A stretch of 61,452 nucleotides of DNA from Spirochaetia bacterium. GTDB lineage: Bacteria > Spirochaetota > Spirochaetia > CADAEX01. Below the pieces are notes generated by a model, which was not told where the DNA came from, did not search any database, and saw nothing but the letters and a program-made list of their open reading frames with translations. Numbering within the stretch: the first letter of the stretch is position 1; each line of letters starts with the position of its first letter. Shown here one piece after another: positions 52,295-60,379 of this stretch. The translations under genes and the position numbers were made by a program. Location: contig JAFZIU010000028.1 of the NCBI GenBank assembly GCA_017554185.1, forward strand, positions 1-61,452, in the 5' to 3' direction.

Positions 52295-53302
52295 ATGAAA
52301 AAAGTGACCACACGCAAACTTAACAAAAAGATGCTGGAAAGGATAATCATTATCCACAATGCAATAAAATCTGGAATCTGTCCTGACAACCGGAAGCTTC
52401 AGAGTATCTACTGCGAGCAGACCGGCTATGAAAACGTTGAAAAAGCCACAATCAGCAGAGATATCGATACCCTTCGCACCTACTTTCAGGCTCCTCTGAT
52501 GTTTGACAAGAAACGGGGCGGTTACTGTTATTCCGATACAAACTGGAAGTTTGCCCTCAACAACATTTCCACCGATGATGTATTCTACCTCTCTGCAGCC
52601 AAAACTCTGCTTTCAAGCTTCGAGGGAAGCCCTATGTACAATGCCATCTCCCAGGTCATAGACTTCATAACCGACACCCAGATGGCGGGCAAGAGCAAGC
52701 TGATCCAGCGCATTGCTGTGCCACCAGCCCCGCATGTGACCACCGACGAGACAATCTGGCAGAATGTCATGGAATCACTGCAGAACAACTGCATTATTGA
52801 ATTTGACTATAATGGAAGATGGCACCCCGAGACCACACACCGCCGGGTGCGCCCATACCAGATCCTTATGGACGAAGGAACCTATTACCTGTTCGGCTAT
52901 GCCGAGGAGAGGAAGGCGGAGAGAATTTTCGCCCTGAACAGGATGAAGAATCTGCATGTGACACAGGACCATTTCCAGCTCCCTGATGACTTTGAGTTCC
53001 ACAACAGGTGCGGCGGCGGCAGGTTTGGCCTTTTCATGAGCAAGGATGCCGAGCACTTTGTGGTTGATTTCTATGATGATGCCCGTCAGTATGTGAAAGA
53101 CCGCATCTGGGCCGATGACCAGGTGATAAAGGACTATCCAAAGGAAAACCGGGTTCGGATAAGTTTTTCTTCTACCCAGCTTCTTAAGGTGAACGAGTGG
53201 ATTTTAGCCCAGGGAATGAATGCCATTCCCCGGAAACCACAGTGGTTTGTTGATAAATGGAAGAGCCAGATAAAAGGAATGGTTAAGAACGCAAAAATCT
53301 AA
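52295..53302 (+). CDS. WYL-domain transcriptional regulator
   Basis: 335 residues. An N-terminal winged helix (about 10-75; KATISRDIDTLRTYFQAPLMFDKKRGGYCY) is typical of WYL/YafY proteins. The WYL domain is at about 165-235 (IIEFDYNGRWHPETTHRRVRPYQILMDEGTYYLFGY), followed by a WCX-type C-terminus. WYL regulators sense ligands, possibly nucleic-acid fragments, and control DNA-damage or antiphage genes. Position and shared promoter suggest that it controls the PLD gene and itself. The stop overlaps the convergent flavodoxin stop (CTAA). Confidence 0.9.
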   Translation: MKKVTTRKLNKKMLERIIIIHNAIKSGICPDNRKLQSIYCEQTGYENVEKATISRDIDTLRTYFQAPLMFDKKRGGYCYSDTNWKFALNNISTDDVFYLSAAKTLLSSFEGSPMYNAISQVIDFITDTQMAGKSKLIQRIAVPPAPHVTTDETIWQNVMESLQNNCIIEFDYNGRWHPETTHRRVRPYQILMDEGTYYLFGYAEERKAERIFALNRMKNLHVTQDHFQLPDDFEFHNRCGGGRFGLFMSKDAEHFVVDFYDDARQYVKDRIWADDQVIKDYPKENRVRISFSSTQLLKVNEWILAQGMNAIPRKPQWFVDKWKSQIKGMVKNAKI

Positions 53303-53757
53303 AAGTCCAGGCAGCCTGGCTCCACTTTGCCGTTAAGCATCTTGCCGCCCACAATGTTCATCCTCGGGTACTGGGCCCGCATGGTATCCAGCGCCTTGGT
53401 TATCTCACTGCCTCCAGAGGTGGCGAAAAGGATAACTTTCTTACCGGTGAAATCGTTCTTCTCAATGAAAGTGTTCACTGCATGAGGTGCCACATACCAC
53501 CAGATAGGGAATCCGATGCATACTGTGTCATAGGGGGAAAGGTCCACCTCGCCGTCGATGATTTCCGGACGGGATCTTGAATCGTTCATCTCCACTGTAC
53601 TGCGGCTGTTAGTGTCCTGCCAGTTAAGATCTGCCTGGGTATACTTCTGCACGGGCTTGATTGAATAAATGTCGGCATCCATCTGCTGAGCCAGCATCCG
53701 TGCTGCATATGCTGTGTTTCCTGTTGCCGAGAAATAGGCTACTAAAGTATTACTCAT
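53299..53757 (-). CDS. Flavodoxin (cytoplasmic, short)
   Basis: 152 residues, FMN electron carrier. The phosphate-binding loop is FSATGNTAYAA at the N-terminus, and FPIWWYVAP and FATSGGSEI are the flavin-side loops of the Flavodoxin_4 type. No signal peptide. AGGAGG precedes the ATG. TTGCCT-N16-TATACT (53774-53801, minus) is its promoter; its -10 context GTTATACTATA is also found before the aldo/keto reductase gene. First of four flavodoxin domains in 7.6 kb. Confidence 0.9.
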   Translation of the reverse strand: MSNTLVAYFSATGNTAYAARMLAQQMDADIYSIKPVQKYTQADLNWQDTNSRSTVEMNDSRSRPEIIDGEVDLSPYDTVCIGFPIWWYVAPHAVNTFIEKNDFTGKKVILFATSGGSEITKALDTMRAQYPRMNIVGGKMLNGKVEPGCLDF

Positions 53758-53773
53758 ATATCCTCCTGACTAT

Positions 53774-53801
53774 AGTATAACATGGTTTTATCAATAGGCA
53801 A
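53774..53801 (-). promoter_or_regulatory. Flavodoxin promoter
   Basis: Minus strand TTGCCT (53796-53801), 16 bases, TATACT (53774-53779), then a leader with AGGAGG. Confidence 0.6.
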
Positions 53802-53804
53802 AAA

Positions 53805-54833
53805 TTATTTTATCTCAACCAGTCTGTAATTCCTGGATCCGAAACCAATTGCAGCTGCATGCTCCAGCGTGTGGATGCCGTTGCGGCTCTCGATGCGCTC
53901 TATCAGACTGCCCGAATCCTTTGCCTTGTAAACAAGATCCACACAAGCCTGATCCAGAGCTACAGGATCAAGGGAAGCCAGAATACCTATATCGTGCATA
54001 TCGGGTTCAGCAGGGTCGCCATCGCAGTCGCAGTCCACAGAAAGACGGTTCATAACATTCACGCAGACAATACCTTTGCCGTCCTGCATATAGTCGCATA
54101 TTGACTTTGCGGCCTCGGCCATGCTCTCTAAGAACTCATCCTGAGGACAGTGTGTCCAGCTGGTGGTGCTCCGGCCTGCACTGTGTATATTGAGCTTTCC
54201 TGATTTCTCACAGCTCATGCCCGATGCAAAACCGATGGAAAGATTCTTGATTGCACCACCGAAACCGCCCATGGCATGCCCCTTGAAATGGGAAAGAATA
54301 AGATATGTATCATAATCCTTGAAGTGGGTTCCCACATAGTTTTCCTTAAGCCGTACTCCCCCTTTGACAGGGATTGCCATATAGCCATCTGCATCCTGCA
54401 GGTCAAAGCCGTTTGCTACATCCAGAAAGCCATGATCCTTGGCTATTTTCATATGATCTATGTTGTTGCTGCGGTTGCCACCGTAAGCTGTGTTACATTC
54501 CACAATTGTGGCATTGAGTTCATCCTTCACCAGGTTCTTGATTAGAGCTGGCCGTAAGTAATTGGATTTCTCGCTCTCGCCGGTGCTCACCTTGACACCA
54601 GTTTTACCTTTGATCTTGTAGCCTGTTGCGTTATATACCTTGACAAGCGCCTCGGGAGTGATGTCCTTGATAAAGTAGACCACTGGAGCATTCTTATCCG
54701 TGGTCGCATAACCTTTGTATGTTGATGCCATCTTATTCTCCTTTGCAAAAGCACAGAATGTGCCTGTCAAAATCAATATAATTGAAAGCATTGAAATAAT
54801 AGTTATTTTTCTCTTCAAATTTTTTCCTCTCAT
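53805..54833 (-). CDS. Exported DUF362 protein without ferredoxin motif
   Basis: Up to 342 residues. A signal peptide (KRKITIISMLSIILILTGTFCAFAK) is followed by a DUF362 domain: HFKGHAMGGFGGAIKNLSIGF, SVDCDCDGDPAEPDMHDIGI and SLDPVALDQACVDLV. DUF362 proteins often carry [4Fe-4S] clusters, but no C-x2-C-x2-C is present here. The ATG at 54833 lacks a ribosome site; a TTG at 54818 is preceded by GAGAGGA and gives a cleaner signal peptide. It is last in the operon begun by the aldo/keto reductase. Confidence 0.85.
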   Translation of the reverse strand: MRGKNLKRKITIISMLSIILILTGTFCAFAKENKMASTYKGYATTDKNAPVVYFIKDITPEALVKVYNATGYKIKGKTGVKVSTGESEKSNYLRPALIKNLVKDELNATIVECNTAYGGNRSNNIDHMKIAKDHGFLDVANGFDLQDADGYMAIPVKGGVRLKENYVGTHFKDYDTYLILSHFKGHAMGGFGGAIKNLSIGFASGMSCEKSGKLNIHSAGRSTTSWTHCPQDEFLESMAEAAKSICDYMQDGKGIVCVNVMNRLSVDCDCDGDPAEPDMHDIGILASLDPVALDQACVDLVYKAKDSGSLIERIESRNGIHTLEHAAAIGFGSRNYRLVEIK

Positions 54834-54836
54834 TTT

Positions 54837-56243
54837 TTATTTTGTCTTTATACCGCTGGCAGAAAGCCACTTAGCCACATCCTTTGGCAGGGACGGCCCG
54901 CCCGAATAGTGGATAGAAAGGCCCTCGCCCAGCTTTGCATTAGGGGCAAGCTTTGCGATTGCTGTAAGGCTCTGGCCGAAGCGGCCGCCACCGTGGGAGC
55001 AGAAAGGCATAATACGTTTACCTGTAAAATCATAGCTTTCCAGAAGGGTTGCAATAGGCATAGGAATGCTTGCCCACCAGTTAGGGTATCCCAGTATGAT
55101 TGTATCATATTCTGCCCACTTGGCTTTATCAATCTTTGTCTTAAGTTCCGGGCGGGCCTGCTTGTGCTGATCCCGCTGGGCTTCGTTCAAGACAGTGCTG
55201 TAGTTCTTGGAATATGGCTTTACCAGTTCCAGCTCGATTGAATCATACCCTGTCTGCTTTGCAATTTCTTTTGCTACACCCCGGGTGTTGCCACCCCAGG
55301 AATAATAGATGATAAGTGCTTTTTTAACGGATGAACCTGCAGTGGTTTTTGTTTCTGTTGTAGTTACTAATCCCTTGACTGAATCATCGGCATTGCAGAC
55401 AAGACGGATTCCCACATTATAAAGAGGAGTATTCTGCTCTGCTGCTGCACGATAAGCGCTTCTTAAGTTCTTACCGAAGTCGTTCCAGCCACCGCCCCGG
55501 TTCACACGCCTTGTTCCTGCTGATGCACCAAAGGGGTTTTCTGCTGCACCAGTCCCATAGTCGCCGTAGAAATCGAAGCACCACTCCCCCACATTCCCAT
55601 AAATATCATAAAGACCGTTAGGATTAGGATCAAAGCTTCCTACCGGCAGAGTCTGGCCCCGATACACGCCAGGACCGGTCTCCAGCACTGAGTCGTTAAA
55701 ATAATTCTGCTCTATCTGGTATGGATAATGGCCGTAGAAGTTCACATTATCAGAGCCTGGAACTCTCTTTGAATAGAACGGGGTTGTAGAACCGGCCCTG
55801 GCCGCATATTCCCACTCTGCCTCGGTGGGGAGCCGGTAGCCGTCTGCACTGCGGTTCCAGCTGACTGTCCTGCCGCCATCATTTATTATGTATACGGGTG
55901 TACGGCCATCACGCTTGCTAAGAGCATTGCAGAACTCAACAGCTTCAAGCCAGGTGATGCTTTCTACAGGCAGGGTATCGCCCTTGAAGTTGCTGGGGTT
56001 CTTGCAAGTCACTTCGCTGTACAGCTTCTGGGTGACCTCATACTTGCACATATAAAAAGAAGAAACCGTAACTTTATGCTGGGTTTCATCGTTACTCCGC
56101 CAGTCTTCGTTTTCGGGACTTCCCATTGTAAATGTGCCCCCTTTTATAAGGACAAAGTCGTCGTTTGGTGCAGTAAATTCTTTCGCAACTGCCATAGATA
56201 ACACCCCAAAAGCTATTAATAAAGTCAAAATAATTTTTTTCAT
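54837..56243 (-). CDS. Exported fusion: SUMF1/FGE-like domain plus flavodoxin
   Basis: 468 residues. A signal peptide (cleavage after AVA near residue 20) is followed by a formylglycine-generating-enzyme/SUMF1 fold (about 25-308): GGTFTMGSPENE, SADGYRLPTEAEWEYAARAG, GLYDIYGNVGEWC and VNRGGGWND. The cysteine pair of active FGE after R-G-G-x-(Y/W) is missing, so it is probably a binding or structural SUMF1 domain. After a Thr/Lys linker, a complete Flavodoxin_4 domain follows (about 325-468; YYSWGGNTRGVA, GYPNWW, CSHGGGRFG). I know no such fusion with a clear role. GAGG precedes the ATG, which overlaps the DUF4405-like stop. Confidence 0.88.
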   Translation of the reverse strand: MKKIILTLLIAFGVLSMAVAKEFTAPNDDFVLIKGGTFTMGSPENEDWRSNDETQHKVTVSSFYMCKYEVTQKLYSEVTCKNPSNFKGDTLPVESITWLEAVEFCNALSKRDGRTPVYIINDGGRTVSWNRSADGYRLPTEAEWEYAARAGSTTPFYSKRVPGSDNVNFYGHYPYQIEQNYFNDSVLETGPGVYRGQTLPVGSFDPNPNGLYDIYGNVGEWCFDFYGDYGTGAAENPFGASAGTRRVNRGGGWNDFGKNLRSAYRAAAEQNTPLYNVGIRLVCNADDSVKGLVTTTETKTTAGSSVKKALIIYYSWGGNTRGVAKEIAKQTGYDSIELELVKPYSKNYSTVLNEAQRDQHKQARPELKTKIDKAKWAEYDTIILGYPNWWASIPMPIATLLESYDFTGKRIMPFCSHGGGRFGQSLTAIAKLAPNAKLGEGLSIHYSGGPSLPKDVAKWLSASGIKTK

Positions 56244-56872
56244 CTGTTCCTCACAAGTAAAAGTCTTGATAAATAATGGGAGATCATGCTGAATAAAATA
56301 AGAATTGAAAGATAGTCTACTGCAAACAGGATGTATCCCCTGTCCAGGTCAAGGAAAAAGAACTGCTGAATCAGAAGCATATAGCGCCAAAGTCCACGGA
56401 TTATAAATGCATAGATTCCATAACAGCTGGCAATCAAGGCAGCAAACCGTGCAAACCCTAGATAGCGGGCCGGAATCCTGTTTGTCATCATGCTTATGTG
56501 CATACCGATATGAAAACACATAAAAAGTAAATACCAGTGGGATGAAACCAGGTGAGAAGTCCTGGCAAATTCAATACCACCGCCGAATGCCTCTGCAGGC
56601 ATGAACCAGGCCATCATAAGGCCGCTGATCATAAGCAGGAGAGCGCATACAGTAATGCCTATATTCACCACAATCTGCATCCTGCGGTATGAATTATACT
56701 TACCTCTGAAAAGAGAGCCGTACCACCGCCTGTTAAGCACCATGTGAAAAAGCCACAGGGCAAGCAGCATCATTCCCAGGATTTGATGAACACGGTAGTC
56801 TGGGAAAAGGACAGTTCCCCCCATAAGGATAATTGAGAGAACAGTCATTGCAATGTCTAAGTGTTTTCTCAA
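56240..56872 (-). CDS. Multi-histidine membrane protein, DUF4405/cytochrome b-like
   Basis: About 210 residues with five hydrophobic segments. Histidines 29, 43, 107, 112, 121 and 125 lie at or near helix ends, with the H-x13-H spacing usual for bis-His haem. HWYLLFMCFHIGMH matches DUF4405-type proteins found beside flavodoxins. Haem or quinone binding is inferred, not shown. The start is TTG one base after the alcohol dehydrogenase stop, with no good Shine-Dalgarno, so coupling is likely. Confidence 0.7.
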   Translation of the reverse strand: MRKHLDIAMTVLSIILMGGTVLFPDYRVHQILGMMLLALWLFHMVLNRRWYGSLFRGKYNSYRRMQIVVNIGITVCALLLMISGLMMAWFMPAEAFGGGIEFARTSHLVSSHWYLLFMCFHIGMHISMMTNRIPARYLGFARFAALIASCYGIYAFIIRGLWRYMLLIQQFFFLDLDRGYILFAVDYLSILILFSMISHYLSRLLLVRNR

Positions 56873-56873
56873 C

Positions 56874-58040
56874 TTACATGCTTTCCTTTAAGATCTGCAC
56901 TACTTCTTCTTTTGTAAGCACCTTGTAGCCACCGTCCAGAATGAATGTAGCGCCAGCGATTCCTTCCCACATTTCCTCTTTCACTCCAAGCTCGGCAAGG
57001 GAGAGAGAAACGCCGATTTCCTCCATCCAGCGCTTCATTGCTGCAAGTCCTTCCTCGGCCACCTGCCGGTCGCTTTTTCCATCGGGGCATACATCCCATA
57101 CATTTTTTGCAAACCGTACAAACTTAGGAAGTCCTGCCTCCAGCTGAGTCCTATAGTATGCAAGACTGACTGCACTTAGTGTCATGCCATGGGTAGCGTC
57201 AGTGAATGCACCTACCGCCTGGCCTATCATGTGGACCATCCAGTCCTGGCTCTTGCCTTTGCCGACAAGAGTGTTCAAAGCCCAGGTGGCATCCCACATA
57301 ATGTTGGACCGTGCCTCGTAATCTTCCGGGTTCTTGATTGCTATCTGTGAAGCGTGAATTACAGAGCGCATAAGCCCTTCGCTGATATAGTCGCTTGAGT
57401 TGTCGTCGCTGCCGGAGAAATACTGCTCGCAGATATGGTTGAAGATATCGTAGATGCCGGAAACCATCTGCCGCTTCGGGATACTGAAGGTGAACTTAGG
57501 ATTCAGGATAGCGAACTTAGGGTAAACTTCCTCGCCGAACACATGCCCTATCTTAAGCTTCTGGGCATGGTTTGTGATTACAGAACCGCCGTTCATCTCG
57601 CTTCCTGTTCCCACCATAGTGAGCACAGATCCAACCGGGATTATGCGATTTGCAGGTTCTTCCATCTTAAGATAGTACTTTTCCCATGGATCACCGTCGT
57701 ACCAGGCACCTACAGAAACGCCCTTGGCATAGTCTATGGTGGAACCACCGCCTACTGCTAGGATAAAATCGACCTGCTCCTTCCGGGCAAGCTGGCAGCC
57801 TTCAATCAGCTTCTCGCTGGTAGGATTGGGCATGACACCGGGAAGCTCCACAATCTCATTATCATTCTTCTTAAGGATATCGACAACAGCATCATAGATT
57901 CCATTCTTCTTTATGGAACCACCGCCGTATGTAAGCAAAATCTTTTTTCCATATTTAGGAAGCTCTGTGTTCAGATAATCGAGAGAATCCTCACCAAAAT
58001 AAAGCTTTGTCGGATTTGAATAAGAAAAGTTCCCAAGCAT
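56874..58040 (-). CDS. Iron-containing alcohol dehydrogenase (YqhD/BDH type)
   Basis: 388 residues. GGGSIKKNG, and AVGGGSTIDYAKGVS bind the NAD(P) cofactor; VGTGSEMNGGSVITN and the metal histidines in HATHGMT(L) and HICEQYF regions are present. It reduces aldehydes, usually with NADPH in this subgroup. AGGAGG precedes the ATG, which lies one base after the S-component stop. Cytoplasmic. Confidence 0.94.
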   Translation of the reverse strand: MLGNFSYSNPTKLYFGEDSLDYLNTELPKYGKKILLTYGGGSIKKNGIYDAVVDILKKNDNEIVELPGVMPNPTSEKLIEGCQLARKEQVDFILAVGGGSTIDYAKGVSVGAWYDGDPWEKYYLKMEEPANRIIPVGSVLTMVGTGSEMNGGSVITNHAQKLKIGHVFGEEVYPKFAILNPKFTFSIPKRQMVSGIYDIFNHICEQYFSGSDDNSSDYISEGLMRSVIHASQIAIKNPEDYEARSNIMWDATWALNTLVGKGKSQDWMVHMIGQAVGAFTDATHGMTLSAVSLAYYRTQLEAGLPKFVRFAKNVWDVCPDGKSDRQVAEEGLAAMKRWMEEIGVSLSLAELGVKEEMWEGIAGATFILDGGYKVLTKEEVVQILKESM

Positions 58041-58041
58041 A

Positions 58042-58605
58042 TTATTCCTCCTTTCCTCTGTTCTCTACACGGAAAACAATCAGCGGAATAAGTACAAGCT
58101 GCAGGACAATGCCAGGAAGAACCCGGGGAATGCTTGTCCAGATGCTCATCGGGAGCATTTTTTCGTTTCCAAGAAGATAGAATGCGACAATACATGCAAT
58201 CATGCGGAATACCCGGCCGGCAATCAGTGCAACAAAGGTCTTAGCCACAAGCGGAAGCCTGATATAGCGCAGAAGCCCTGCAGAAAGGCCATAGCCCATA
58301 AGCTCAACCATCATGAATGGAAGCTGCACGGAATTAGGCATACCTGACATATAATGTGCAACCACAGGACCTAACAGCCCAGAAATAGCCCCTGCATAAG
58401 GGCCAGCAAGGAAGCCTACAATTATAATAGGCAGATGCATAGGACTGAAAGCTACACCAGGTGCTTTTCCTGCACCGGAAACAATTCCAAGCCAGTGGAA
58501 GAACTGGGGGACAGCTACAGCTGCCACAATTGCAAGAACAGTTGCTGCTGCCTGGACAGAGACTGAGAGCGGCTTGCGACGCTGTATTGAAATAGCACTT
58601 ATCAT
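58042..58605 (-). CDS. ECF transporter S component
   Basis: 187 residues with about six membrane segments. FSPMHLPIIIVGFLAGPYAGAISGLLGP and GMPNSVQLPFMMVELMGYGLSAGLL are the family signature of substrate-binding S components, which share an EcfAAT energising module encoded elsewhere. The ATG at 58605 is chosen because GGAGG lies seven bases upstream; the longer frame lacks support. Substrate unknown. A flavin or another vitamin would fit its flavoprotein neighbours. Confidence 0.85.
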   Translation of the reverse strand: MISAISIQRRKPLSVSVQAAATVLAIVAAVAVPQFFHWLGIVSGAGKAPGVAFSPMHLPIIIVGFLAGPYAGAISGLLGPVVAHYMSGMPNSVQLPFMMVELMGYGLSAGLLRYIRLPLVAKTFVALIAGRVFRMIACIVAFYLLGNEKMLPMSIWTSIPRVLPGIVLQLVLIPLIVFRVENRGKEE

Positions 58606-58634
58606 AATATCCTCCGAAATAATAATATCATAGT

Positions 58635-59759
58635 TTATTCCATATTTCTGCACTTCTTAAGAAGTTCAATTATAGGCAGATGCTGAGGACATGCTCCCTC
58701 GCACTGACCACATTCAATACAGTCGGAAGCCTTGCCGCGGTTCACCACAGCAACAACATACTTTCTCTTGCCCCCGTCCCAGCTCTTGTGTCTGTCCTCG
58801 TCATTCCGCACTGCAAATATCTCTGGAATTGGGATGTTCTGCGGGCATCCGCCGGTGCAGTAATGGCAGGCTGTACAAGGAATAGATTTATCATGCTCCA
58901 AAGCAGCCTGTGCCTTCTTTATAACTTCCTGCTCTGTAGGAGAAAGCGGCTTGAAATCTTTCATATAAGAGAGATTGTCCTCCATCTGCCCTATGTTGGA
59001 CATGCCGGAAAGTACTGTGATTATGCCATCCATGGATGCAACATAGCGGATAGCCCATGATGCACATGATGCATCTGGATCTGCCTCTTTGAAGATTTTC
59101 TCAATCTCAGAAATAGGCTTAGCAAGGGCACCTCCCTTGACCGGTTCCATTACCACAATGGAAACACCGTGTTTACGGGCAATATCGTAACACTTATGTG
59201 ATGCCACTCCAGGGTTTTCCCAGTCGGCATAGTTGATCTGGAGCTGCACGAAATCGATATCTGGGTGGATAGTAAGCAGTTTATCCAGAAGATCCGGATC
59301 GGCATGGAAGGAGAACCCCCAGTGTTTTATAAGTCCTCTGGCCTTCTGTTCTTTAACATAATCCCAGAGATGATAGTCGTCGTAGAGGTTGTAGTTTTCA
59401 GGCTGGATTGCATGTATCAGATAATAATCGAAATATCCGGCACCTGTACGCTCAAGGCTGGTGTAGAACTGCTGCTTTGCAGCCCTCTCATCTTTGCAAT
59501 TCAGCCAGGCATTGACTTTTGTTGCAAGGGTGTAGCTTTCACGGGGATAGCGGTCGACAAGAGCCTCTTTTATAGCCTTCTCGGAGCCGCCATTGTCATA
59601 GACATATGCTGTATCAAAATATGTTCCGCCCGCCTTGATGAACATATCCACCATAGTGCACACCTGCGGGACATCTATTGTCTTGCCATCTGCAAGCTTA
59701 GGCAGCCGCATAAGGCCGAATCCCAGCTTGAACACATCTTTCCCAAAATAATCGCTCAC
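58635..59759 (-). CDS. Aldo/keto reductase with C-terminal ferredoxin domain
   Basis: 374 residues. The AKR barrel (about 1-275) has FDTAYVYDNGGSE (catalytic Asp/Tyr), TLATKVNAW (Lys) and YYLIHAI (His). Two iron-sulfur motifs follow: CTACHYCTGGCPQ and CIECGQCEGACPQ. It probably passes electrons between NAD(P)H, Fe-S clusters and carbonyl substrates or flavodoxin. The start is GTG with AGAGGAG upstream. Own promoter TTCAAA-N17-TATACT. First of six genes running to 53805 with gaps of 29 bases or less. Confidence 0.93.
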   Translation of the reverse strand: MSDYFGKDVFKLGFGLMRLPKLADGKTIDVPQVCTMVDMFIKAGGTYFDTAYVYDNGGSEKAIKEALVDRYPRESYTLATKVNAWLNCKDERAAKQQFYTSLERTGAGYFDYYLIHAIQPENYNLYDDYHLWDYVKEQKARGLIKHWGFSFHADPDLLDKLLTIHPDIDFVQLQINYADWENPGVASHKCYDIARKHGVSIVVMEPVKGGALAKPISEIEKIFKEADPDASCASWAIRYVASMDGIITVLSGMSNIGQMEDNLSYMKDFKPLSPTEQEVIKKAQAALEHDKSIPCTACHYCTGGCPQNIPIPEIFAVRNDEDRHKSWDGGKRKYVVAVVNRGKASDCIECGQCEGACPQHLPIIELLKKCRNME

Positions 59760-59783
59760 TTTTTTCTCCTCTGACGGCTATAT

Positions 59784-59812
59784 AGTATAACACAGATTTT
59801 TCTCATTTTGAA
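59784..59812 (-). promoter_or_regulatory. Promoter of the AKR-to-DUF362 operon
   Basis: Minus strand TTCAAA (59807-59812), 17 bases, TGT-TATACT (59784-59789, extended -10). The -35 lies in the last codons of the exported flavodoxin gene. Its -10 context is nearly the same as before the 53757 flavodoxin. Confidence 0.6.
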
Positions 59813-60372
59813 ACCTTTTTCAGCCAAGCATCTACTGAGCTTTCTGTCTTTTTCCTGTCCTTCTGGATATTCCGTCCGGTTATGGCAAGAGGCTCTTTTA
59901 CTGTTGAGGTCTTATAAAGCCGTGCAAGAGTCTTGTCGGTGCCGGAGACCCCGCTTCCCTCGTGGGTCACGAATGGAATCAAGGTCTTTCCATTTAAGTC
60001 GTGGGATTCAAAGAAGGTATACATGGTCATAGGAAAATCGCTCCACCAGATAGGATAACAGATATAGATAGTGTCATACTTTGATACATCCACATCTCCG
60101 ATATATGCAGGACGCGCTTTCTTGTTCTTCTCGGCCAGTGCCACATCGCAGCACTCCTTGTAGTTTGCAGGATATGCCTTCTCCGGTACTATCTGGAACA
60201 TGTCGGCACCAGTCTTGGCAGCAATCATCTCAGCCACAATAGCAGCGTTTCCTTTCTCAATGTAACCTACGCCATAGTTCTCATCGGCCCTGGAATAATA
60301 GAGCACCAGAGGATTTGCGAACAATGTCCCGGCGCAGAAAATCATAAGACTTAAAATAATCAGCTTTTTCAT
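59803..60372 (-). CDS. Exported flavodoxin
   Basis: 189 residues. A clear signal peptide (MKKLIILSLMIFCAGTLFAN, cleavage after FA) precedes a Flavodoxin_4 domain: VLYYSRADENYGVG, ICYPIWWSDFP, FVTHEGSGVSG. An extracytoplasmic flavodoxin needs FMN outside the membrane or export in folded form. GTGAGG precedes the ATG, seven bases after the stop of the cytoplasmic flavodoxin upstream, so the pair is one operon. Confidence 0.88.
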   Translation of the reverse strand: MKKLIILSLMIFCAGTLFANPLVLYYSRADENYGVGYIEKGNAAIVAEMIAAKTGADMFQIVPEKAYPANYKECCDVALAEKNKKARPAYIGDVDVSKYDTIYICYPIWWSDFPMTMYTFFESHDLNGKTLIPFVTHEGSGVSGTDKTLARLYKTSTVKEPLAITGRNIQKDRKKTESSVDAWLKKVSK

Positions 60373-60379
60373 ATTAACC

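Noticed and set aside
53805-54833. DUF362 protein as a ferredoxin
   Set aside because: The cysteines present do not form a C-x2-C-x2-C motif; only the DUF362 core is supported.
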